From positions 1-64,000 of the forward strand of contig JBNGIS010020564.1 in assembly GCA_049999725.1 (NCBI GenBank): a stretch of DNA of 64,000 nt, in the 5' to 3' direction. Positions 1 to 10,900 of the stretch are shown here, in pieces; position 1 is the stretch's first letter, and each line of letters starts with the position of its first letter. Under the pieces are notes generated by a model that worked only from the letters and a program-made list of their open reading frames with translations, was not told where the DNA came from and did not search any database. The position numbers and the translations under genes were made by a program. Source of the stretch: Haplomitrium mnioides (taxonomy: Eukaryota; Marchantiophyta; Haplomitriopsida; Calobryales).

Positions 1-387
1 AGAGGAGTGAAGGAAGTGGTAGTGAGTCACTTTTAGGGTAAGATTGGATTACTTGCTTTTGAAGTCACTTTTGGTAGAGAGTCACTTTTAGGTTACTTGC
101 ATTCAAAGTCACTTTTGGTAGAGTCACCTTTAGCGCTGAAATGAGAAGTGACTTGTAAGTGAAGAAAGAGGGATGACACCCTCTTCTCTTGTATAAATAG
201 AAGGGCTTCTTAGCCCCACTCCTCATTCTGGAGTTCCTCTCGAATTACTTGTGTTCTTTGGTTGCTTGGCTTTTGCTTGCACTCTTGGTCTTAGCTTAGA
301 CCTTGAATTGTTTTTGGTTGAAGAACTCTATTAGAGTTCACCATGAGTTCTTACTCATTTGGATTTGGTCTATGAGATTCTTTTACA
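1..387 (+). repeat. LTR of the B/C chromovirus family, cut by the window edge
   Basis: The sequence matches the LTRs at 33674-34058, 37768-38122 and 54179-54617. It has repeated AGTCACTTTT boxes, a TATA box (GTATAAATAG, 191-200), the downstream block AAGGGCTTCTTAGCCCCAC and the terminal TTTTACA ending at 387. No primer binding site follows, so it is a solo or 3' LTR. The first bases of the LTR lie outside the window. It resembles the solo LTR at 54179 more closely than the LTRs of element B, sharing an extra box block. Confidence 0.85.
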
Positions 388-1239
388 ATATGGCTATCTC
401 AGAATGTGAAAATTGAGTGATCATATATAAAAATTATGTCCAAATGTGACCCCAATAGGTATGACAAGGTATGAATATCTGTTGTGGATATATGTCTATT
501 TCCAATTTGTTCAAACCAGGTGTCTTGGCATCAGAATTGTTGATCTGGATACCTCTGGATTGACTGGAAAAGGTAGACACCCTTCATATATGATGTGCAT
601 CGGGATGTTTCTCCAACAGTCAAGCACCTATGAATGGAAATTGATATCTTTCACTTGGAAAAAATCACTCTAATCTCATAACAGTTTTGCTATGAAGAAT
701 AATGTGCAAAAGCAAAAACTGTAGCACTCAATTCATTTTTAATTCTCAACCATATGCATCAAATATAGCTTGAAAGAATCGCTTGGAGAAGGCGATCAAA
801 TCTGTGTCCTTAGATTTCAAAATGGCAGCGTAAAATGCACAAACCAATCGATTGAATGATCGTTGTTCTTGCACTGAAGAGAAACTAGGTTCGGTGCTCA
901 AAACATGTTTGGAAGGAACATGGTGCTTCGGGAAAAACTTAGTGTAGGCTCGGCAATATCGCGTTGCTTCGGCAAACTTAATAGGTTCGTGAACAAATCT
1001 CGAGCTTTGAAAATGTGGTTTGGTACCCGAGTCTCCAATCACTTCACTAGAGACGTTCACTTAGTCCCATAAGTGAACTCTCAAAATTCTGCTCATGTAT
1101 ATAAGTCTGGAACTCGATGTAACCTTCAATGGTTACTTAATAAGGACCCCCTCACTCCCTACATCTAGAGGTGGGGTTTGGCTTTGGCATCTCCAATCTA
1201 AATATGACACGTAGTGCTTAGAGATAGGTTTTAAAAACA
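388..1239. other. Intergenic, no recognised gene
   Basis: AT-rich sequence. A 104-codon frame on the minus strand (746-1060) has ordinary amino-acid composition but no family I recognise, so it is not called as a gene. Nothing else stands out. Confidence 0.4.
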
Positions 1240-2160
1240 ACAGGGGCATCTTCCTCTCCGAGCTAGAATAGTTTTATATAAATTTCTTTTTTTTTCCAAA
1301 AATTATCGAAATAGTGATTTATCACATTTTCATCATTGGAAGTTCTTCTTCTTTCGAACTTTCAAGAAACACCGAAGTAGAAGTTTCGAACTTTTAATAT
1401 TTTATGATTTTTACCATTGATATGTCATAGTTTGCTATTGAGTTTCCCTTCTTTCCTTTGAACTTTCGGCTTTCACTCGGAATTCATTTTGAACTTTCAA
1501 TAAAATATTAATATTTCTTCCGAAACGTTGATATATCACCAATATGCACTGATGGAACCCCTTTCGAACTTTCCTTCTTCTCTGAACAAAATTTTTGAAC
1601 TTTTAGATCACTTGAGAAAGGTTTGTCGAAATGCTGATGTGTCGCCGTTTCCTCACAAATCTGAAATGCCAAGCTGTTTGAACTTTCAGAATCATCAGTC
1701 GTGTCCTATGGTCAAACTTTCACCGAAAATATGATGTATCACTAGTTCAACCTTGCAAATGTCAAACTTTCAAAAAATACCAGTTGAAATCTTTTCGAAC
1801 TTTCAATTTAACTCTTCAAAAGTTGTCGTAAATGTGATATCTCATTTTTTTGACCTTCAAACACCGTCGACGAAGAATTCTTCACAGATCGANNNNNNNN
1901 NNNNNNNNNNNNNNNNNNNNNNNNNNNNNNNNNNNNNNNNNNNNNNNNNNNNNNNNNNNNNNNNNNNNNNNNNNNNNNNNNNNNNNNNNNNNATCAATCT
2001 TCAAATTTGGCAAATCTCCTCATATAAATCACCAAGTGTCACTCCACTTATGTCGTTTCTTTCGAAAAAGAATGTATTGATTCTCACAACTGAAATTGAG
2101 CATTCAAATAGAGAGTACAATATCGCCTTCAACTGGAAAAAACTGATGTGTTCATCTGAT
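1240..2160. repeat. Degenerate GAACTTTC-type repeat block, with assembly gap
   Basis: The motif TCGAACTTTC or a close variant recurs roughly every 40-90 bases, often followed by TGATATGTCA-like or TGATGTGTCGCC-like words. The order is too degenerate to be a clean tandem array. Positions 1893-1992 are 100 Ns. Similar words occur near 50490-50600 and, reversed (GAAAGTTCGAAA), at 55880-55990 in the presumed LTR of element E. This block may therefore be an old LTR remnant on the minus strand. Confidence 0.5.
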
Positions 2161-2228
2161 TCTTGACGAATTTCTGAAAATTTTCTTCATGAATCTGTGC
2201 GCAATACTCTGGCGAATCCACCAATATA

Positions 2229-2390
2229 TCAATTAGAAATCTATAAGATGAGAGAAATCTGCTTCTAAAAATTTCAATCAAATGTAGAAATATGTAGGAT
2301 GAGAGAAATCTGCTTCTAAAAATTTTCAATTGAACGTAGAAATATGTAAGATGAGAGAAAACTACTTCTTAAAATTTTCAAAATTGTGAA
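2229..2390. repeat. Short tandem repeat, about 57 bp unit, 3 copies
   Basis: Three consecutive imperfect copies of a unit containing AAATATGTARGATGAGAGAA followed by TCTGCTTCTAAAAATTT. The copies start near 2229, 2285 and 2338. Confidence 0.8.
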
Positions 2391-2689
2391 TGATCGTTGT
2401 GTATGAGCTTGAAGGAAGAATATAATATATTATTATATTATATAAAAATAGTGATATCAAGAAAACTTAAAATATATTAAAGTATATGAGGAAGTAAATT
2501 GAGTTTTTTGGATAGATTTGTGAAAGAAAAATTTGTGTGTAGCTAATGGGAAGAAGGTGATTTCAATAAAAAAAATTTATTGAGCTACTCTTGTGCTTAC
2601 AACGTGTTGGATGTTAGACCCATTAGCTCATGCAACTCAAATAAAGAATGTGGAAACATCTGATGGACAAGCATGTGCAATGAATCATC

Positions 2690-2725
2690 AAGCTCTTCTT
2701 CTTCTTCTTCTTCTTCTTCTCTTCT
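2690..2725. repeat. CTT microsatellite
   Basis: A run of CTT repeats grading into CTCTTCTCTCTCC. Confidence 0.9.
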
Positions 2726-4233
2726 CTCTCCTCAATGTCTCAATCTCATAATTATAGTAACTTACAAAGGTAATAGGAATGTAAGGTAATATGCTAATCA
2801 TATAGGATTAGCACTAACCCTAATACTAATCATAGAGTCCAATCATAGGTTAGGACTAATGCTATATTAGGTTAATCATCTTACTAAATGTATTATAATA
2901 TGTAACAAATACTAAAACAATATATTAAGAAGAAGATGTGTAACAAATACTCAAAGAGGGTATTAAGTTGAGGCTAATGATGATTAACCCCTATTAGTTA
3001 TACTAATCATATTAGTGGATTGAGGTCTTACTACTTTGGGACGAAATTGAATTATTTTTGAAGAATTTGTTTTTGAAGGAGATGAAAGACATAGTCGGGA
3101 AGATAAAGTATGTCCACTTTTACAATCACGTGGTTCTATGAAAAGCGTATGCAAAAGCGCTTATACAGAGCTTCCGGTGAAAATGCATACGCATTAAACT
3201 TGTGCATGGCAGCAATTGTTCCGATCCGATCAAGGTCCCACCCACCAACATCTTGCCAACTTCCATTGCCACATGTTGACGTTTAAAGCAACAGATCGTC
3301 ATGTTATGACTGTTGACCTTGTCACGCTCGATTCAGTCAAGCAAGCTGGCCATGCAATGCAGCTCCTTCACAACTCTCAAAGTCCACTGTCACTCGGCCT
3401 GATCGTCACGCCTTGCCTTGCCTTGCCTTGCCTTGCCCTGCACAACCACCAAAACACCAAAGTTTTGTACTCGTCGTGTTTGCGTCTGGTAGCAAAGTTA
3501 GCTTGTGAAATTCATCTTCATCAATGGCGGAAAACTGTATTGATTACATGTTATATTTACTACACTGTACTGTATGTAGGCCCTACTCTACAGAAGCTAA
3601 TGGTTGTGAGTCCACTGAAGACTTCCTTGATTGATGTGGGAGTATTAACTGTCTGTCAGAGAGCAACGCCGCATCTCACAACCTGCTTGCGTTTCTCTGT
3701 TCAGATCCGGCATTGTCCTTCCGGGTACATGACGTCTGACTCTGCTTTTTATTACTATCATACAGAGAATGGATCTTGCAAAATCCACCCATGAGCTTTC
3801 ATCGAGTTTGACAATCAGTGCGCATTCTCTCTGTCCTCTTACACGACTATTAGTTACAAAAGAATCATAGTTCTCTGAGACATTCTGGGAATTGCAGTTC
3901 TGGTCCCCAATCTCCGACGCACTGTATGGATCGTATCTGGTCAAATACCAGAGCTTATTCCGCTGACACAAAATTTCTTTCGAATGATCAGTGTGCGAGA
4001 TGTTGCAGCTGTGAATATAGGTTGCCCCCAACGAGGTACGTTGTGGATGAATATTTTTGGTAAAATGCGGCAACGTCACCAGGCACTGCTGTAGGGCATC
4101 AATCTCCTTTGCGCTAGTCTGAAATGAAATGGCGCTGCAATAATCCTGTGAGAACCCAACTGGAGGTTGAATCACTTGCCTCTGAAGTTCCGACGATTTC
4201 CCTCTCAATCAACTGTTAGTGTCACGGTTCATG
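2726..4233. other. Intergenic and probable TBL 3' UTR
   Basis: 2726-3060 is AT-rich with repeated ACTAATCATA-like words. 3411-3440 is a CCTTG pentanucleotide repeat. The stretch just below 4234 is probably the 3' untranslated region of the minus-strand TBL gene. A 187-codon minus frame at 3645-4208 lies in this region but shows no known domain and is not called. Confidence 0.5.
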
Positions 4234-6645
4234 CTACTGGGCATGCCCATTCGATCGCTCTGATTGCTTTGGCTGCATCGAGCGTGAGGTCCCGTCTCCA
4301 GCCACAAAACCATATAGGATTTCATTCCACACGTCAGGTACTCCAGGCAGACACCAGTGCAAGCAATCAAAAAACTCTACGCCATCTTTTGATGGTTTGC
4401 CGTACTTGGAGACGTGCGCCTCTTCCCTGAACTGCGAAATGTAAGTGATGTTGAGAAGATGAACATGCGTTCCGTGGACTGCGTTCTCTGCGATCTGATC
4501 TTTTGAGAGTCCTTTCACTGTTACATTCTTACCGATTTCAGGTCGAAGAGTATCACATCTACCTCCTGAGTTCCACTCTCCATTCTTGAAGTGTCTGGGA
4601 GAGAGAGAGCGCATGAACACAGTCGGTTTAATTCCAGCCTCTGAGCTGCTGATTTTTTCATCCACCCATTTCACCACTCTCTGCACAGCGAAGCTGTGAG
4701 CTTCAGCTATCCCAGCTAGCTTCGTCTTTCCATCCACCGGCTTCCCACCAACATGCATTCGCCACTTGTTTTGTTCAAACTTTCCCCGGTTCCAATGGTG
4801 TCCCGTGTTTAGTACAACCAAATCGAGGTTCTCAAAATTCCTAGCCAGAAACGACACTGGGCGATCAAGATTCAACGCGTCGTATCCATTGGAATCGCTT
4901 TTGGAATCTATGTCGCACAGAGTTGCGGACCAGAAAAATATGATGGTTGTGTTGGTAGCTTTGAATCTATAGGCCCAACCCTTTGGCCGCAAAGACCCTC
5001 GAGTATTTAAGTCGTACTGTGCACCCACATCCACCACTGGAACGTCTTTCCCTCCCGTAAGCATGCACATCAGCGACTGAAACTGCTGGCGACCCAACGA
5101 ATCTCCAACAAATGCGATAACCTTATTTGTCATCCTGCAACGAACAACGCTAGCTCAGCCTTCTAGTTCTAACTATGAATTATGTGCGAGAGAGAATTGA
5201 ATTGAAGTGACTTTTAACGTCAACGGGCTACAACGGGGTCACGGGGAGAAGAGTTGCTACACTGAGAGAAAGAGATCGTGTGTACTAACATGAGAAGAAA
5301 ACGTGAACTGCTGAATTTAGGAAGTTCGCAGTCCTCAGGCTGCCACCGAAGCTTCTCGAAATCGAAATCAGGTCGTTTGTTCAGCCTGCAAGCCCACATA
5401 GGGGACAGATATTGCTTGCAATGCTTTCCCGAATAAAGAGACCTGCTGTTGTCCTTCACCCAAAACCCTCTGCTGTAATCACATGTTGGCTCTGCAAATC
5501 ACACAGTACGCACTGCACTAAATGGAATACTCCTCAACGCCTACAAATCAAGCATTCTCCGCTACTTTAACTGCACAAGTTTCAATGTGAGAAGCTTTCC
5601 GATTATACCTGCTAAAACATCAGACTTCTTGACATTTAATCCATTCAAGGACTTGGGTTTCTTCTCGATTTGCTGTATGATGCTTTCGGTGACGATCTCT
5701 TTACCACTATTCATATCTATATCAGGAGTCCACGTCTGACTCGAAGAACTGCCTTGCACCGATATGAGGTTCGCCCGATCATGTGCAATGATCGCGTTGT
5801 CAACCTGCGAGTGATCATTAGTCAAAGCAACTGTTCTAGGAGACGAGGCATGCCGCTGCTTCAAGTTGGTGTGGCTTGCCAGTCCCGAAACTGAGTGGAC
5901 CCGAATTTCAGTCGTTTCGTGAACTTTAGAACTCTCTCCTGAATGAAAGCCTGCAGACCTCTCATGTTCAGAATTGGAGGCGAGAAAAGGCTTATTCTTC
6001 GCTATCAACTCGCGTTCCAGCATGTCGATGGCAGCATCGTCAGTATCCTTGAAGTCGGAGACTTGGTCACGTGGATTCCAATTCCCATTAGCGTCCGGCA
6101 AGGCTAGTGATTCGGAAGCATTCCAAACGATATTTCCTCTCCAGTCGCTCTCCAACGTAAGCTCGCCTGCCAAAATCCGTCGAAAGCATCGTAACTCAAC
6201 AAACCTACCGTAGCATTAACCGTTGCGACCTCACGGCGACAGGCCCAATTTGAAAGAAGAACGGGACAAAACGAAACATAGTTAAAGAGTCCACGTAATC
6301 TTGCAAAATTGTTGCGTTCCACTTGAAGGTTGATGCAGCACGAAAGAAAGTAGCTATGAAAGAGAATCAGATAATGACCAGCATTGTAGATATTGATGCC
6401 AATCTTGGTATGAATCGGAAAAAATTGAAAGGACTCCGAGGAGAAATTTGCGTACCGAGGTGCCACTCCAGAGTGGAAACCAACTGCGATCCGGGAGTAA
6501 CAACCAGCAGAAGTGGTCGGGTGCCTTCCCACGCCAACACCAACATCAGACTCAAAACCACCGCACCGAGAGTGGTAACCAAAGCTTCATGCATTCGCCA
6601 CCCAAACATCGGAGATGATGCTTTCACCAATTTCTGTCCAGCCAT
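4234..6645 (-). CDS. TRICHOME BIREFRINGENCE-LIKE (TBL/PMR5-type) polysaccharide O-acetyltransferase
   Basis: Four exons read down the minus strand: 6645-6456, 6166-5609, 5491-5290 and 5134-4234, giving 616 codons. All introns have GT/AG ends and the phases join exactly. Residues 18-40 form one hydrophobic segment, predicting a type II Golgi membrane protein. A low-complexity Ser/Thr-rich stem of about 200 residues follows. The PMR5N/TBL domain starts at the [11 protein letters not shown] motif and contains [15 protein letters not shown]. The acyltransferase core has GDSL (about 327-330), [13 protein letters not shown] and the closing DCLHWCLPG motif (about 573-576), which supply the Ser-Asp-His catalytic residues of this family. 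Family members transfer acetyl groups to xylan, mannan, xyloglucan or pectin in the Golgi; the substrate here cannot be told. The start is the first Met, just before the membrane segment. The next gene upstream is ABCC on the same strand, 1.3 kb away. Confidence 0.9.
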
Positions 6646-7956
6646 ACTCCGCCTTCAACAATTCTTCTCATCTACCATGCACTCAATCAATCAATCTTCC
6701 ACGACCGATCCGTCCAATTTATACTCCTTTCCTTTCGTCGTCTTCCTTCCCACTCATCGTCCGCGCTCCTGCAAACTCCAATTCCATGCAACAAATTCAA
6801 CGAACACGACAACTTCCCTGTTCGCCCTGTTACTCTGTACTAAACCGCCGATTTTCAAATCTCAACTTCCATCCATCTATTCATTCATCTCCGTTATACT
6901 TTTTCAGGATAACCCGCCGAATAAGCTAGGAAACAAACCAGTTTGGCGCTCTGTTCTGCGCGCTGCTGTCTATCCGTCAACAGACGGACAGCTAATGTTC
7001 GTTATTTAACGGACATTTGAGTAGCGTGTTTTAGTGAGAAGTTTGTACGTATATACAAATGGACGGCAAAGTGGGACTAGCGTGGAGAAACCAACGAACT
7101 ACGTTTCCGTCCCGTTGTTGTTTGAGATTGCAAGGAAGCAAATATCAAGATATGTGTGAGAGATGGGAGCGTGGAGTTGCTTGTACCTACCACTCAAGGC
7201 ACCATCCACCTCATGAGAACGACGAATTCACTCCGTGCACCTCATGCTCTTCACATGTATGCCAGGCCGAAGTCTCTCTCTGTAGACTGCAGCCAGATTC
7301 TATGTCACCCACATATATACTTCATGATATATTTCATTCACAGCGACAAACCCAATTCACAAACAGGAAAGTAGAAGATGCTTTCAATAAGATTACGAAG
7401 CTCCCGGCTTAATACACTTTACATAAAGTCTTGAGAGCGGAGTACATGGTCAGTAAACAAATCTCATGTACTTGACCTCCAGGTCTAATCCTGGCTGACA
7501 GCTTCAATTTCGTTCAGTAAATGCCTGATGCATAGTAGGCAGATACACTGGAAGCTCTTGACATCCAGATCACCCAGCTGTTATTGGGAACAGGATTCTG
7601 CGACTGTACCTTGGCAACGGCATCATTATACCAATGTGTACATGCGTACGGGAACGAGCAATTACTGGAACATCAACCTCCTATCATCCAATGCAGGGAT
7701 CACCCTCAATTCTACCACGGAGAACAAGAATGGCGGCGGGTGTTATCCCATGTCTGTACGGTGGGATAAAGATCTTAAATAGACAAGTCATCTTCATTTA
7801 AGAGAACAGGGGAGAGTGGTCGAGGATTCGCACCCAGGTTACCATTCCTGGGCAGGACCTGAAACCAACTATTAGTGGCAAAATAGCAAAGAGCATTCTC
7901 TCATAAATGACTACCAAAGCTTTCACGTTCTCGTCTCTTGTTATCGCCATTTCACC
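6646..7956. other. Spacer between TBL and ABCC
   Basis: It should hold the TBL promoter and 5' UTR (next to 6645) and the ABCC 3' UTR (next to 7957), both on the minus strand. Several plus frames of 60-120 codons overlap here, but none resembles a known protein. No repeat or transposon is evident. Confidence 0.5.
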
Positions 7957-10900
7957 TTACGCATTTGTATGCTGAGTGTGAGCCCAATATTCCAAAACGA
8001 GACTTGCAAAAAGCGAGGTGTTACATCCCAGAAGCTTCTCGGGTTTGTCAAACTCAACCACAGCACCTATCAACATCAGACAAATTCACCAACTCTCCAT
8101 TAGGTTTCACAAATTTTGACAGTCGTTGTGAGGTGCAAGGTCATTAGGCAAGCGTTCAAGTACTGCACAACTAAATCGCCCAGCACGTAAAGGCCGTGTC
8201 ATGTTATAAGTTTTCAGGAAGAAAACTCAACACACTCCGCCCACTTCTTTCTAGCGAGAAAGATTGATTGGAGCCAAGCGAGACATCGTGATTCCGTTTC
8301 TCGGAGTCTTCCTTGCCAAAAGGTCAACTCCACGACTTCACTTGTGCCCAAGCCCTGAGCGGTTTATGTATGATTAGCAGGGTTGGTAGGTGGTGATGGT
8401 GATAGTCAGTCATACACTTGTGATGACTCCCGATCGATCTTGGTTCTCCAAAGATCGACTGGACATTCCTTTTTCCAGGTTGCTGCTCATCACTCCTTTG
8501 CTCTTAGACATGATCCCACTCTGGCAGAGCAACCACAGGAGACGGGTTACACGTTTCTTACATGCCTTTTCATCCTTTTGGACTTCATTATCCGCCACCT
8601 TGCATACATATGTCAAATACAAGCTGTATAAAGACGATGCTATCAGGAAACCAGACCCGTTACAGGAAATTAGTTTTGAAGTTATCTTAGGAGAGAAGTT
8701 TTCCTTGTGTCGGACACCTGCCGCATCCTTCACCTGCATTTCGCCCCTGCCTCGACTTTATTATGTGAGGAACATGGCCCAACGCTGTCTTTGTTTTTCT
8801 TTTCTATTTCTGATTCATGTATTATCACAGAGGAATGGGTTGGTTTCATGGTTGTATCGACGGTTTGAGCTAAAGCCTTTTTCTAAGTCTATCTGTTCTT
8901 AAAACAAATGTCCACGGGGACATAGCAACTACAACTTTCAGAGTATAATGTCCAACCAAATTCGACCGGCGGAGAATGTGAGTCAAGCCAGACAATGGTA
9001 GAGTTTTTGATGCTGTTCAGCTGGGGAGAACTGAAGTATTGACAAGGCTTTAATACTGCGTAAGTTTCAATTTTACCCATCCACTTTACCCTTGACCTAC
9101 GTCAACAGTTCTTGCTATCGCATCACACAAATTTTAGATGCAGAAGGGATATTTGCCTTAACGTCGAAACTTCCAGGGATTGTTGATTGGCAGGTTTAAC
9201 TGGTGTAAAGATTGAAGACAATTTGATCCATACAGCTATGAACTCTAAAGGGAAATCCACAGACTGGCTGACGGTTTAAGACAGTTGAACTCGTTTAGAG
9301 TTATTGGCTGGTTTTAGGCAACTTCGGACAAAAGAAGCTATGCAAAATCTGGGTCATTAATACTAATTTGGGGCTAATTCCCGGCTAAAAAAACTGAGAC
9401 TGTGAGCTAGTGTCAGAGTAATTAGCTAGTTCCAGGAAGCTTGTGAGAAAAAACCATGTTAAATAAAAGTAAAATCTTTACCCCATTCAGAGTGACTGCT
9501 ACTTTAGGGGTGAGTGACATGGTGTTAGTGATTGCCAAAGAAAGCTCAGTCAGTGTAGAAGCTCACTGAATCTGTCTCCACACAATCCAAGTGCTTGGCT
9601 GTGAAAACATGTGCAGTCACAGGAGTCAGGTGGTCATCTTCATCAATGCATTCATCAATACATTCTTAAATGAACAAGAATCACAATCGCCAACTGCAGA
9701 ATGAACAAGAAATCAAATCAAATCAAGATGAAGGAATGAAAGATACCGTCACTCAATGCCAAGACCATGTCGCTATCGATAACAGTGGGAATCCGATGAG
9801 CAACAGTGATAACAGTGCAATCTGCAAACTCATCCCTAATGATCTTCTGCAAAATGGTGTCAGTAGTGTTATCAATGGACGCTGTAGCCTCATCCAAGAC
9901 CAGAACATGACTGTGTCTCAGCAGTACTCTACCCAAACAGAAAAGCTGCCTTTGACCCATGCTCCAATTTTCGCCATCCTCAGTAACTGATTCACATAAC
10001 AAATTTTTTTTTCAGATTCTTCAGTAACACTACAGGATTTCGCTGTTTATTTTTCAGTATCCGGAGTGTGAACACTAGAAACTGTGAGTCCTGATTTAGA
10101 AATTCAACATATTCAACTGCCGAAGTTACCTTCGTAATCTAGTCCCTCTGCCTTCTCTCTCAGGAGGTCACCAAGCTGGCATTTATCAAGTGCCTGTAAT
10201 AAGTACACAAACAATATAAATTTCAGGGAGGATAAAACCCACTCCTCAACTGGTAGTGAATTCAAGTCAAGCTAGACAAGCTTTGCTCCTTCCTGACAAC
10301 TGTATCTTGGCCATCACAGAATAGTGAGAATCCTTTGGACAAACAACAAAGAAAGTTAGACATGTTGAGGTTTATCTCCATGATCAATAACTGCGTGCTC
10401 TAAATCAATCTTTCTTTATGCCTTAGATAATAAAACTTTATATTTGTAAATCATATGGTCAGGAAAATGGCAAGTCCTGTACTAGGCCGTATACCCATAA
10501 CTTAACAACTCAGAAGTATGGCGTAGTCTATGCAACATCAAGATTATGGATCTTCAGGGACCTGTACCCCGTACCTTCCAAATGTCATCATCTGAATGTT
10601 CAGCAATTGGGTCCATATTGAAACGAATAGAACCTCGAAACATTGTTGGCTCCTGAGGAATTATGCTCAGTCTCATCCGTAAGTCATGAAGGCCGATTGT
10701 AGAAATATCAATGTTATCAATAATTATTCGTCCACTGGTTGGTTCTACCAAGCGAAACAAGGAGCTAATCAAAGTCGTCTTGCCGCTCCCGGTCCGCCCA
10801 ACAACACCAATTCGTTGACCTGCCTCAAACGTGCATGTGATGCCCTTGAGTACTAAAGGAGAATTAGATCGATATTGTACTTTTAAATTTTCCAGCTGCA

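Noticed and set aside
3645-4208. 187-codon minus frame just below the TBL stop
   Set aside because: No known domain, and its position fits the TBL 3' untranslated region.
8889-9080. 63-codon minus frame as the ABCC last exon
   Set aside because: It does not match the conserved ABCC C-terminus; 7957-8066 does, with correct splice sites and phase.
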